64,000 nt of DNA from Deltaproteobacteria bacterium (GTDB taxonomy: Bacteria; Myxococcota; Kuafuiibacteriia; Kuafuiibacteriales; Kuafuiibacteriaceae). The position numbers were made by a program, and so were the translations under genes. Below are positions 42,968 through 51,809 of the stretch, piece by piece. A model generated the notes under the pieces. The model made no database searches, was not told the origin of the DNA, and worked only from the letters and a program-made list of their open reading frames with translations. The stretch's first letter is position 1, and the number at the start of each line of letters is the position of its first letter. The stretch covers positions 2,294,001-2,358,000 of the forward strand of contig JADJBV010000001.1 of the NCBI GenBank assembly GCA_016703535.1, given 5' to 3'.

Positions 42968-43586
42968 GTTCGTCCTGACCCTCTGCCTTGCTTCGACCAT
43001 GGCTTGCCTCGCCGATGGAGCCCCGCCCCCGCCGTCGAGCAATGATCCGACCGACAGCGGCGTGCCCCCTGAGCCGGTGATCGTGCCGGATCCGGCGTCG
43101 CGCCATCCCCAGGTTCTGGCCAAGACCGGCGAGATGTACAGCCAAGACCTGGCCACCGCCTTGTCATTGCCCAGGGACGAGGTCTGCAAGGAGTTGGGGA
43201 GCTACGACTGCGCTCGTTTGGCCCATCGGATCGCCCTGGGCGGTGTCGAGCCCTACGTCTTGCGGATCGATCAACCGCTCAACGTCACGCCGGTCAGCGC
43301 ACCTTTGGCGGTCGATCGGATCGCGTTGTCGGCCTGTGGGGCCAGGGTCCGAGCCGACTTCGCGGCGCCGGGGAGCGCGGTGATCTTCGGCGCCTTGGCC
43401 CAAGGGGGCAGCGACGGGCCAAACTTGGCGGTTCGATCGCTCTACGATCGGATGTTGGGTCGGGACCCCGACGACGCGGAGCTGAGCGCCGTGTTGGAGC
43501 TGAACACGGCGCCGGCGACCCCCGAAGAGTTTGGGGTCTTGGCCTGCTTCGTGATCGCCACCAGCCTGGAAAACCTCTTCTACTGA
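42957..43586 (+). CDS. Hypothetical lipoprotein of the DUF1588/DUF1501 cluster
   Basis: A 209-residue predicted lipoprotein from a GTG, with lipobox TMAC (Cys 17), then a Pro-rich spacer. The middle (EVCKELGSYDCARLAHRIALGGVEPYVLRI) resembles the N-terminal domain of DUF1588-type proteins, and the end (RSLYDRMLGRDPDDAELSAVLEL) resembles the short repeats of DUF1585/DUF1595. It overlaps the previous gene by 11 bases and is followed by the DUF1501 gene 21 bases later, so the three genes form one operon and perhaps one complex. Confidence 0.65.
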   Translation: MFRKFVLTLCLASTMACLADGAPPPPSSNDPTDSGVPPEPVIVPDPASRHPQVLAKTGEMYSQDLATALSLPRDEVCKELGSYDCARLAHRIALGGVEPYVLRIDQPLNVTPVSAPLAVDRIALSACGARVRADFAAPGSAVIFGALAQGGSDGPNLAVRSLYDRMLGRDPDDAELSAVLELNTAPATPEEFGVLACFVIATSLENLFY

Positions 43587-43607
43587 ATGGAACGAAGGAG
43601 CATCCCT

Positions 43608-45128
43608 GTGAAATCCACCCTCAACCGACGCAAGTTCCTGGGCACCTTGGGGGCCGGGGCCGCCGGCCTGACCTTCGGTAGCCTGTTGGGATCAGGGAGC
43701 GCACGGGCACAAGCCCGCTCCAAAGACGATCGGGGGCCCCGCTTCTTGATCGTCCTCACCGGATCGGGCGGCGCCTCGATCGTCGATGGGTGCCTGGCGA
43801 TTCGGGCCTCGGAGTCGCGGAACGCCGCTGCGATCAACACCTACCCCGACGCCTTGGTGACTCAGGCCAGCGGCTCGCCGTTGCGGGCGGTGGACTTCAG
43901 CGCCGACGCGGTGGGCCCAATCCCGATCGGCTTCACCGCCAATCAATCGGGGTTCGTGGGCCGGCACCACTCCCAGATGGTGGTGGCCACCGGCACCGGG
44001 ACCAGCGTCAACCACGCCATCGGCCAGCGGCGGGCGGTGACCGGCAACGAAGCTTGGAATGGGCGGACGCTCCAAGAGGTGGTGGCCAGCGCCTATGGCG
44101 AAGGTTTCCCGATCCCGAACGTGCACCTGGCGACCGGGACCGCATTTACCGAACGAGGCACCGACGACAGCCTGCCGGCCTGGGTCTACGGCGAACCGGT
44201 GGCCGACCCGGCCTTGTGGCCCTTGGCTCTGGACGGCAAAAAGGGGCTGAACACCCCGAACGCGGCGTTGGTGGAGCGGGCCCGGATCCTGCGCAACGAA
44301 CGGCTCGATCCACGCTCCCGGTTTCAGCAGGTCTTTGGGAAGAGCCCACGGATCCAGCGGTGGTTGAGCCAACGGGCCGGCCCCCAAAAGGCGATCGAAG
44401 ACGCCGACCTGATCTCCAAGTTGATGTTGTTCCCGGACTCGGAGCAGTACCCCCTGTCCCGTTATGGCCTGAGCCCTTCCCCGGCGGCGGCCCGGGTCCG
44501 GGAGGTGTTCCCGAACTTCGAGAAGGATCCGCTGGAAGCTCAAGCGGCGATGGCCTTTCTGCTGCTCAAGTTCCGAGTGGCGGTTTCGGTGACCTTGGGA
44601 CCGGGCTTCGATCTGGTGCTGGACGCCGAAGGTGGGGTGCGCGCCGGCCTCCCTGACGGCTCGATGAAAAACACGCCGATCGCCTTCGACTTTTCGCACC
44701 AAGCCCACCGGCAGACCCAGGCCATGATGTGGGATCGACTTTATCGGGTGGCCGACGGCCTGATCACCTTGTTGCGCGAAGAGGAATATGGCGACGGCGA
44801 AAGTTTGTGGGATCGAAGCCTGCTTTATGTCGCCACCGAGTTCGGCCGCACCCGAAGCCGACCCGCCGGCGCCGAAGACTTCGGCACCGGACACGACCTC
44901 AACAACGGGTCACTGGTCATCTCACCGATGATCCAAGGGGACCGGGTGTTGGGTGGGGTGGACGCCGACACCGGCCTGACCTACGGCTACGATCCTTTGA
45001 CCGGTACGCCGGACCGAGGTCGCAACATGGCCGAGGTCAACCTGTACGCTGGGATCCTGGAGGCGATGGCGGTGGACACCAGCGGCAGCGGTTTGCCCAG
45101 CGTGCCGGCGATTCGCGGGAACGTGTGA
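43608..45128 (+). CDS. Tat-exported DUF1501 protein
   Basis: About 506 residues from GTG 43608, supported by AAGGAG seven bases upstream. The N-terminus has a twin-arginine signal, NRRKFLGTLGAGAAGLTF. The DUF1501 body shows RFLIVLTGSGGASIVDG, then GTSVNHAIGQRRAVTG and a C-terminal part with YVATEFGRTRS and GTGHDLNNGSLVIS, as in the sulfatase/alkaline-phosphatase-like fold of the family. Function in the family is not established; folded export by Tat suggests a bound metal. It ends the three-gene cluster, followed by a hairpin. Confidence 0.88.
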   Translation: MKSTLNRRKFLGTLGAGAAGLTFGSLLGSGSARAQARSKDDRGPRFLIVLTGSGGASIVDGCLAIRASESRNAAAINTYPDALVTQASGSPLRAVDFSADAVGPIPIGFTANQSGFVGRHHSQMVVATGTGTSVNHAIGQRRAVTGNEAWNGRTLQEVVASAYGEGFPIPNVHLATGTAFTERGTDDSLPAWVYGEPVADPALWPLALDGKKGLNTPNAALVERARILRNERLDPRSRFQQVFGKSPRIQRWLSQRAGPQKAIEDADLISKLMLFPDSEQYPLSRYGLSPSPAAARVREVFPNFEKDPLEAQAAMAFLLLKFRVAVSVTLGPGFDLVLDAEGGVRAGLPDGSMKNTPIAFDFSHQAHRQTQAMMWDRLYRVADGLITLLREEEYGDGESLWDRSLLYVATEFGRTRSRPAGAEDFGTGHDLNNGSLVISPMIQGDRVLGGVDADTGLTYGYDPLTGTPDRGRNMAEVNLYAGILEAMAVDTSGSGLPSVPAIRGNV

Positions 45129-45140
45129 AGGTGGAGGGAA

Positions 45141-45164
45141 GGCGCCGGGAAGGAGACCGGCGCC
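45141..45164. terminator. Perfect hairpin between convergent genes
   Basis: GGCGCCGG at 45141-45148 pairs with CCGGCGCC at 45157-45164 (8 bp, eight-base loop). It lies between the stops of the DUF1501 gene and the giant lipoprotein gene, a plausible bidirectional terminator without T-tract. Confidence 0.45.
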
Positions 45165-45179
45165 GACCTCGGGCAGGCG

Positions 45180-48100
45180 CTACTGGACCGTGATGTCCAG
45201 GAAGTACTCGTGGGCGCCGACCGTGCCGCTGGCCGGCCGGTAACCCTGGACTCGGACGTAGAAGGTGGTCGGGGTCAAGCCGCCCTGGACCTGCACGCCG
45301 GTGATCGCCGAGCAGTACTGGGTCGCCGAGATATCGTCGTTGTACTCGAGCTCGACGGTATTCGGCTCGTCCGCCTCGACGCCCGGGGCCTCGAGGAAGA
45401 TCCGGGTGTCGAAGGGATCCGACTCCACCGGACAAGAGGTCGGCATGCCGGCCAAGTCGTAGGTCCGAGCGCTCACCGTCACCGTCGTGTTGGCCGGGAC
45501 CGTAAAGCTGTACACGTCGTTGTCGCCACCGGCGGTGGTCACACCCTGGAGGGTACGAGTCCCGACGCCGGTCAGGCCGCTGGAGGTCGCGTTGGCCTGG
45601 AAGTCGTTGGGCTCAACTTCGAGGATCGGCGGGTTGGCCGGGACCGCGGCCGAGCTGACGACCAACTGGTAGGCCGCCAGGGCCGCGTCGGTCGCCTCGA
45701 ACACCGCGAAGTAGTAGGTGCCGGCCCGGAGCCGCATGGCCGGCCGGCTCGACGCCAGCTGCGAACAGGCGCCCACCCCGGTGTCATCGTCATAGCTCAA
45801 GGCTGCCAGGTTCGAGTCGAAGAGCCCCAACACGGTGTCGGCGGTCGGGCAACCACCGGCCTGGTTGGGTGAGAAGATCTGAGCGTCGATCAAGGTCTCT
45901 TGGGTCACGACCATTCGAATCAGATCGAAGTCCTGGGCCACGAAGTCACCGGTGACCGACTGGGGCGTGCCCGCCGGCAAGGTGATGGTCCCGGCCGGGG
46001 TGATCTGACAAGCGGTGCAAGGGATCTGGCCGACGCCCGCCGCGTTGTCGCACTGCTCGCCGCCATTGATCTCGACCTGGTTGTTGCCGCAAGCCGCGTT
46101 GCGGATCTGGATCCGCAGCTCGACCGGGCCGGTGGCCGCGACGCCCGTCTGGTTGAAGACCACCAGGTAGTAGGTGCCGGCCGGCAGGTCGCCGAACTGG
46201 CCGTTGGCCGGCGCTTCGGGATCGACCACCGCGGCGCAGTTGCCCGGGCCGCCGTCCAGCTTTTGGCCGATCAGCCCGAAGGTGGAGTTGCCCAAGTTGA
46301 TGCCGGTGTCGGCGTTGTTGCAGGTGGTGCCGCCCGGATCGGCGGCGACCGCGGTGATGGTCTGGCCCGCGGCGATGGTCACCTGGACCACCGCGATGCT
46401 GCCCGGCTGGTTGAGGTTCAGGGTCACGTTGCCGCCCGGCGCGGTGACGATGGTCGGGTTGATCTCGAGCTGACAGGTCGCGCTGCAGCCGTCGTTGGCC
46501 GCCACGCCGCCGTCGTCGCAGAGTTCGGCGGTGGGGCCGTTGGCCTCGACGATGGAGTTGCCGCAGCTCGGGCTGCCGACGGCGACCTGGAGCTGATAGT
46601 TGCCCGTGGCGCCGCCCTGGTAGCTGACGACCTGCAGATAGTAGGTGCCGGCGGCCAAGTCGCCGGCCCGGGGATCCACCGTGGGATCGATCAAGGAGCA
46701 AGGGACCGTGCCGCTTTCATCGTCCGCGGTGATCAGCCGCAGGCTGCCGTCGTAGAGGAAGATCACGGTGTCCAGGTTGCACCCGGCCGCGCCGTCGGTG
46801 GTCTGAGCCCGGATGTTGCCGCCCGCGGGCACGGTGACCGCAAACCAGTCGGCGTCGGTGGCGGGGGTGATGGAGCCGTTGATCACGCCGCCGCCGGCCG
46901 GCAAGGAGTTGGCCGTGCCAAGGGTGTTGTTGGGTTCGGTTTCGGTCCCAGCGACCCCTTGAACAGTGACCGTCACGTTGGCGGTCGCGTTCCCGGCCGG
47001 GTTGATGGCGGTCAGGGTGTAGGTGATGGTCGCGGCGGGCGTGACCGCGAAGGTGCCGGTGGCCTGGGCTGAGGTGGTCACGTTCTGGACGCCGGCCGTG
47101 ATGGTGATGCCGCCGGGCGCGTTGGTCACATTCCAGGCCAAGCTGGCCGTGCCGCCGGTCGTGATGGTCGACGGGGTCGCGGTGAAGCTGACCACCTGGG
47201 CGCCGTTGACCGCGTTGACGGTGACCGTGACGTCGGCGGTCGCGTTCCCGGCCGGGTTGATGGCGGTCAGGGTGTAAATGGTGGTCACCGCGGGCGTGAC
47301 GGCGAAGGTGCCGGTCGCCTGGGCCGAGGTGGTCACGTTTTGGGCGTTGGCGGTGATGGTGATGCCGCCCGGGGCGTTGGTGACGTTCCAGGCCAAGCTG
47401 GCGGTGCCGCCCGCGGTGATGCTGGTGGGGGTCGCGGTGAAGCTCACCACCTGAGCGCCGTTGACCGCGTTGACGGTGACCGTGACGTTGGCGGTCGCGT
47501 TCCCGGCTGGGTTGATGGCGGTCAGGGTGTAAGTGGTGGTCGCGGCGGGCGTGACGGCGAAGGTGCCGGTGGTTTGATTGGAGGTGGTGATGGTGGCGAC
47601 GCCGTCACTGATGGTGATGCCGCCCGGGGCGTTGCTCACGTTCCACGACAAGCTGGAGGTGCCGCCGGTGTTGATGCTGGTGGGCGTGGCGGTGAAGCCG
47701 AGGACCGTGGCGCCATTGCCCGGGGTCACGGTCACCACCGCGGTGGCGGTGGCGTCGCCCGCGGGGTTGATGGCGGTCAGGGTGTAGGTCGTGGTGACGC
47801 CGGGCGTGACCACGAAGCTGCCCGACGCTTGGGCCGAGGTGTGCACGGTGGCGGTGCCATCGCTGATGGTGATGCCGCCAGGCGCGTTCACCACCTGCCA
47901 GTCGAGGCTGCTCTGCTGGCCGGCGTTGATGTTGGCCGGGGTCGCCGCGAAGGCGGTCACCACCGCGGTGGTCGCGGGGTTGACGGTGATGGTGGCCATG
48001 GCCGTGGCCGTCTGGCCGTTGCCCATGGCGGACAAGGTGTAGATGGTGGTGGCGAGTGGCGTGACCGCTTGGGTCCCAGTCGCGTTGGCGCCGGTATAGA

Positions 48101-48854
48101 CCACGCCGCCGGCGGCGTCGGTGATGGTGATGGCGGTGGCGCCGGTGACGTTCCAGGCCAAGCTCGAGTTTTGTCCCTGGGTAATGGTGTCCGGCGTGGC
48201 GGCGAAGCTGCCGATGACCGGGCCGGCCGGGGGGGTGACGGTCACGGTGGCCATGCCCCGGGCCTCTTGGCCGGCGGCGTTGCTGAGCACCAAAGTGTAG
48301 GCGGTGGTCACGGTCGGCATCACCGCGAAGCTGCCCGCTGAAAGCTGCTCAGTGGGGATCGTGTAGACCACCGTGCCCGCACCTTCGATGCGGCCCGCGG
48401 TGGCGTTGGTGGTCACCCAGGACAAGAGGCTGGTGGCGCCGGGATCGATGGTGGCCGGGTTGGGGCCGAAGCTGACGACCATCGGCATGCCGGGCTGCAC
48501 GCCCATCACGGTCACGGTGATCTCGCGGGTCACCGGAGTGCCGCTGCCGCTTTGAGCCGAGAGGACGAAGGTGGTGGTCTGGGCCAAAGCCGGGGTGACG
48601 ATGCTGCCGCTCAGCTGGCCGCTTTCGGGGAGGACCGAAAGGCCGTCCGAGGTGTCGATCTTGACCTTGGTCGCGCCGGTCACCGTGTACTTCAAGGTGG
48701 TGGTGCCGCCGGGCGCGAGCATCATCGGGTCAGCGCTGAACTCGCTGATCTTAGGGCCGAGGGGCTTGTTGGGCTCTTCTTCGCCACCGCCGCAAGCGAC
48801 GAGGCCGGCGAGCAGCAGAGGGAGTGGGGTGAGGAGAGAACGGGGAAAATGCAT
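45180..48854 (-). CDS. Giant lipoprotein with seven Ig-like modules and PPC domains
   Basis: About 1224 residues from ATG 48854, which has GGAGG nine bases upstream and gives a signal peptide with lipobox LVAC. Seven consecutive modules of about 85 residues follow, each with the pattern sFtAtPttIttGgtasLaWnVtnApgGItI and ending in YTLTAINPAGNATA. The last three are nearly identical at DNA level. The second half has pre-peptidase C-terminal (PPC) domains (ETEPNNTLGTANSL..., EVEPNDFQANATS...) and a Cys-bearing DUF4215-like unit (ELCDDGGVAANDGCSATC). Such proteins are cell-surface adhesins or scaffolds. The repeats invite recombination and variable length. Confidence 0.82.
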   Translation of the reverse strand: MHFPRSLLTPLPLLLAGLVACGGGEEEPNKPLGPKISEFSADPMMLAPGGTTTLKYTVTGATKVKIDTSDGLSVLPESGQLSGSIVTPALAQTTTFVLSAQSGSGTPVTREITVTVMGVQPGMPMVVSFGPNPATIDPGATSLLSWVTTNATAGRIEGAGTVVYTIPTEQLSAGSFAVMPTVTTAYTLVLSNAAGQEARGMATVTVTPPAGPVIGSFAATPDTITQGQNSSLAWNVTGATAITITDAAGGVVYTGANATGTQAVTPLATTIYTLSAMGNGQTATAMATITVNPATTAVVTAFAATPANINAGQQSSLDWQVVNAPGGITISDGTATVHTSAQASGSFVVTPGVTTTYTLTAINPAGDATATAVVTVTPGNGATVLGFTATPTSINTGGTSSLSWNVSNAPGGITISDGVATITTSNQTTGTFAVTPAATTTYTLTAINPAGNATANVTVTVNAVNGAQVVSFTATPTSITAGGTASLAWNVTNAPGGITITANAQNVTTSAQATGTFAVTPAVTTIYTLTAINPAGNATADVTVTVNAVNGAQVVSFTATPSTITTGGTASLAWNVTNAPGGITITAGVQNVTTSAQATGTFAVTPAATITYTLTAINPAGNATANVTVTVQGVAGTETEPNNTLGTANSLPAGGGVINGSITPATDADWFAVTVPAGGNIRAQTTDGAAGCNLDTVIFLYDGSLRLITADDESGTVPCSLIDPTVDPRAGDLAAGTYYLQVVSYQGGATGNYQLQVAVGSPSCGNSIVEANGPTAELCDDGGVAANDGCSATCQLEINPTIVTAPGGNVTLNLNQPGSIAVVQVTIAAGQTITAVAADPGGTTCNNADTGINLGNSTFGLIGQKLDGGPGNCAAVVDPEAPANGQFGDLPAGTYYLVVFNQTGVAATGPVELRIQIRNAACGNNQVEINGGEQCDNAAGVGQIPCTACQITPAGTITLPAGTPQSVTGDFVAQDFDLIRMVVTQETLIDAQIFSPNQAGGCPTADTVLGLFDSNLAALSYDDDTGVGACSQLASSRPAMRLRAGTYYFAVFEATDAALAAYQLVVSSAAVPANPPILEVEPNDFQANATSSGLTGVGTRTLQGVTTAGGDNDVYSFTVPANTTVTVSARTYDLAGMPTSCPVESDPFDTRIFLEAPGVEADEPNTVELEYNDDISATQYCSAITGVQVQGGLTPTTFYVRVQGYRPASGTVGAHEYFLDITVQ
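46965..47730 (-). repeat. Tandem coding repeats, about 255-bp period
   Basis: Modules 5-7 of the giant lipoprotein. The phrase that starts at 47201 returns at 47456, 255 bases (85 codons) away, with only scattered differences. This indicates recent internal duplication or gene conversion. Confidence 0.8.
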
Positions 48855-48990
48855 GTAGGAGAACCTCCGGAGAACCACGACAAGGCGGCGTAGTCTGATA
48901 CGCCAGCGGTTGACAAGCCTTCCCTGAGGCTCCGGCCTGCCGTCGGGCGAGTGGCGGAGTAGGCGGTCCTGTGGTTTCCTGAGGACGAAG

Positions 48991-49326
48991 GTGGAAGGTC
49001 TAAGTTCGCCGCTTTGGGTGGTACTGGTCACCGCGCCCAAGGATCGGGCCGAGGGCCTGGCTCGGGCCCTGGTCGAACAGCGGCTGGCGGCCTGCGTCAA
49101 CGTACTCCCAGCGGTCCGCTCCTACTACCGCTGGGAAGGTCGGCTCGAAGAGGCCGACGAAGTTTTGCTGCTGATCAAGACGACCGCCGAAGGTTACCTG
49201 GCCCTCGAAGACGGGGTCCGGGCCCTCCACCCCTATGACGTGCCCGAGGTGGTGGCCTTGCCGGCGAGCGCCGTCTTTGCGCCCTACGCCGCTTGGGTCG
49301 CCGAAAACGTCGGGGGTGCCTCGTGA
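48991..49326 (+). CDS. cutA: CutA1 divalent-cation tolerance protein
   Basis: A 111-residue member of the CutA1 family, which forms very stable trimers and is linked to copper tolerance in E. coli, although its real role is unsettled. Conserved phrases are VVLVTAPKDRAEGLARALV, LAACVNVLPAVRSYYRWEG and EVLLLIKTTAEGY, ending with YDVPEVVALPA. The start is a GTG. It diverges from the giant lipoprotein gene, and the next gene begins inside its stop codon (GTGA overlap). Confidence 0.93.
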   Translation: MEGLSSPLWVVLVTAPKDRAEGLARALVEQRLAACVNVLPAVRSYYRWEGRLEEADEVLLLIKTTAEGYLALEDGVRALHPYDVPEVVALPASAVFAPYAAWVAENVGGAS

Positions 49327-50672
49327 AGCGGCTGCTGGTGGTCGCGGGCGATCGCGCCTTGACCCGCTTCATCGGCGAGGCCTTGTTGAAGCGGCCGATC
49401 AGCGACCTGCCCAAGAGGAGCGACACCTGGGACATCGCTCGGGCCCACACCGCCCTGGAGGCCTTCCTTTTGGTCAGCCGGGGCGGACGCCCCTTTGATG
49501 CCTTCGTGGTGGATCATCCACTGCCCGATCAAGAGGTCCTCTCACTGATCGAGAAGATCCGCGGGATCGAAGACGCCAAGGACGTGCCGCTCTTTTTGAT
49601 GAGCGAACGGGGGCGGGACCAACACCTGCGGCACCTGGCCGCCGATCGTTTTGGGGTCGCGGGCTTTTTGGAGAAGCCGGTGACCGCCGAGAGCCTGAAG
49701 ACGGCGCTCGAGGCCGTGGAGAACAAGCGACGGATCCTCTTGGTGGAGAGCCGGGAAGATCTGGCGGAGCGTTACCACGGGGCCTTGGCCGCGGCCGGTT
49801 ATTTGGTGGAGTTCACCTTGTTGGGCCAAGACGCGGTCCAGCGGGCCGCCAAGTTCCGCCCCGATCTGGTGGTCTCCGCGTTGGTGCTGGAAGATCTGCG
49901 GGGCGTCGACGTCTGCGTCGAGCTGAAGAAGTTGCCCGGGCCCCAGCCGATGCGGGTCCTGCTTTATGGCCAGGTTTCGGCCTTGGCCAACGCCGAGATC
50001 ACCGAAAACGCCCAACGCGCCGACGACTTCGTGCAAGCGCCCTTCGACGACGAGGTGTTGACCGAACGGGTGGCCGCCCTGATCGGCCGAGGCCCCGGCA
50101 TGCGGCAACGTTGGCGGCGGGGCCCCAGCTCCTCCTCCCACCAGGTCAAGGAGACGCTCTCGGACGTGCCCGTGCCGATGCCCCTGCCCTCCGGCCGCAC
50201 CATGGTGCCGCCCCAATCGATCCTCCCCAACGACGATCCCGACGAGGCGGACACCCAAGACAACGAAACCGACACCCAGCAGGTCGCCACCCCTACCCCG
50301 CCGCCCTCGGCGTCGCCCAAGCCGGTGGGACCGACCAAACGATCGACCCGCCGGGTGCCCTGCAACATCAAGATGTCGGTGCGGAACGGGGGCCGCACCT
50401 ACGAGTCGAAGACTCTGGACATCTCCCACGGCGGCATCTTCCTGGAGACCGACGAGCTCCTGGAGATCGGGACGATGATCGACATGCGCTTTCAGATCCC
50501 CAACACCAACCGGGAGGTGGGTGCGGTCGGGAAGGTGGCCTGGGTCGGCAAAAGCGGCACCGCCGACACCATGGGTGTGGGCGTCAAGTTCAGCAAGATC
50601 GACCCCGCCGATCTCCAGGTGATCGTGGACTACGTCAATCGTGTGGCTCGCGTCGTCTATTCGGCCTCTTAG
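49323..50672 (+). CDS. Two receiver-like domains fused to PilZ
   Basis: About 449 residues from GTG 49323, which overlaps the cutA stop. Residues 1-125 are a receiver domain with a plausible phospho-Asp in DAFVVDHPLPD (near 62). Residues 138-255 are a second receiver-like domain whose acceptor position reads LVVSALVLE, Ser instead of Asp, so it is probably not phosphorylated. A Pro/Thr-rich linker leads to a PilZ domain (340-449), with RRVPCNIKM and DISHGGIFLETDE, the c-di-GMP-binding motifs. The protein would connect phospho-signalling with c-di-GMP, often governing motility in myxobacteria. Confidence 0.85.
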   Translation: MKRLLVVAGDRALTRFIGEALLKRPISDLPKRSDTWDIARAHTALEAFLLVSRGGRPFDAFVVDHPLPDQEVLSLIEKIRGIEDAKDVPLFLMSERGRDQHLRHLAADRFGVAGFLEKPVTAESLKTALEAVENKRRILLVESREDLAERYHGALAAAGYLVEFTLLGQDAVQRAAKFRPDLVVSALVLEDLRGVDVCVELKKLPGPQPMRVLLYGQVSALANAEITENAQRADDFVQAPFDDEVLTERVAALIGRGPGMRQRWRRGPSSSSHQVKETLSDVPVPMPLPSGRTMVPPQSILPNDDPDEADTQDNETDTQQVATPTPPPSASPKPVGPTKRSTRRVPCNIKMSVRNGGRTYESKTLDISHGGIFLETDELLEIGTMIDMRFQIPNTNREVGAVGKVAWVGKSGTADTMGVGVKFSKIDPADLQVIVDYVNRVARVVYSAS

Positions 50673-51318
50673 GCGCCTGGCGATCCGGGTCGAACAACGC
50701 CGTTATCAGCGGCGGGTGGCCCGGCGTGGTCCCCAAAGTGTCGAGCGGGTCCTGGGCTTGTCCTTGTGGGTGCCCGAGTCGGTCCTCAACCCGGCGTTGT
50801 TGCCGACCGGGGTCCTGCTGGCCGAGGCGGCGGTGGCGGCTCCGGGACAAACGCTGCTGGATTTGGGCTGTGGCACCGGCATCGTGGGCCTGGCCTTCGC
50901 CCGGAGCGGTCGGGAGGCGGTGTCCAGTGACCTGAACCCGGCGGCGGTCCGGGCCGCTCAGGTCAACGCGATGCTCAACGACCTGGCCCTGGTGGCCCGG
51001 GGCGGGGACCTCTTCGAGCCCCACCGCGGCCGACGTTTTGACCTGATCGCCTTCAACCCTCCGTTCTTCGAGCGGGACCAAGGTGGCCCGCTCCAGATGG
51101 CCTTGGCCGACGGGCCGGGCCTCCCCCTCTTCGGCCGGTTCCTCCGGGAGCTCCCGGAGTACCTGAACTCCGGGGGCCGGGCCCTGATCGCCGGGTCGAC
51201 CAACGGGGCCCTGGGGTCGATGCGGGCCCACTACCAAGCGGCGGGCTTTCGCCATCGGGTGGTGCGCTGGTCGGAGCGCCTGGCCGAACGGCTGGTGGTG
51301 GACGAGCTCACGCGCTAG
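50641..51318 (+). CDS. SAM-dependent methyltransferase (PrmC/TrmN6-like)
   Basis: A 225-residue Rossmann methyltransferase. The SAM motif is LDLGCGTGIVGLAFA near residue 75, the second acidic position is SSDLNPAAVRAA, and the catalytic NPPF lies near 139. NPP(F/Y) marks N-methyltransferases of the PrmC/RsmC/TrmN6 group acting on protein Gln or nucleobases. The substrate is open. The GTG start lies 32 bases inside the previous gene, so a later start or strong coupling is possible. Confidence 0.8.
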   Translation: MWLASSIRPLRRLAIRVEQRRYQRRVARRGPQSVERVLGLSLWVPESVLNPALLPTGVLLAEAAVAAPGQTLLDLGCGTGIVGLAFARSGREAVSSDLNPAAVRAAQVNAMLNDLALVARGGDLFEPHRGRRFDLIAFNPPFFERDQGGPLQMALADGPGLPLFGRFLRELPEYLNSGGRALIAGSTNGALGSMRAHYQAAGFRHRVVRWSERLAERLVVDELTR

Positions 51319-51329
51319 CGTCCCAGCGG

Positions 51330-51809
51330 GTGGGCACCGAATACCGCTACCTCCTGGAGCTGGACATCCCGGGCTCCGAAGCAGGCCACTTGATCGACGC
51401 CCTGGAGGACGAGCCCTTCCCGCCTCGGGAGCTCTTGGGTGAGGCCGAACTCAACCGACGAATCCGGGACGGTGAACTCCACTTCGAACACGTCAGCCCA
51501 GAGCGCTTGGGTTGGTTCGGGGAGGCCCTGGCCACCTTGTCGGTGTACCTCTCGACCTACGTGACCGGCTTGGAGATCGCCGAAGCTCGAGATGAACGCG
51601 GGACCCGCACCCACCTGGAGATCCTGAAACACGCGGCTCGCAAGGGCGAACGGATCGCGGTGCCGCTGACCTACCAGATCGCCCAACCCTCGGGGGAGCT
51701 GGAGCCCGGTGACGAAGATCTTCGGCACCTCAACAAGGTCTGGAGCACCCTGCCCCGCTGGGCCCAAGACGCGTACCGCCTCAAGTTCCCCGAGTTGAGG
51801 CGGCTGTGA
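51330..51809 (+). CDS. Hypothetical protein (159 aa)
   Basis: Not recognised. A cytosolic acidic protein without Cys or hydrophobic segments. It may be a compact domain (GTEYRYLLELDIPGSEAGHLIDALEDEPFPP...), ending in RLKFPELRRL. It starts 12 bases after the methyltransferase gene and its stop overlaps the next start (GTGA), so it belongs to the same operon. Confidence 0.5.
   Translation: MGTEYRYLLELDIPGSEAGHLIDALEDEPFPPRELLGEAELNRRIRDGELHFEHVSPERLGWFGEALATLSVYLSTYVTGLEIAEARDERGTRTHLEILKHAARKGERIAVPLTYQIAQPSGELEPGDEDLRHLNKVWSTLPRWAQDAYRLKFPELRRL

Noticed and set aside
46965..48341. CRISPR-like or minisatellite appearance, and a rightward Gly-rich frame
   Set aside because: The repeats are 255 bases, in phase with the Ig-like modules of the leftward gene, and are not separated by unique spacers. 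The rightward frame is the mirror of those modules.
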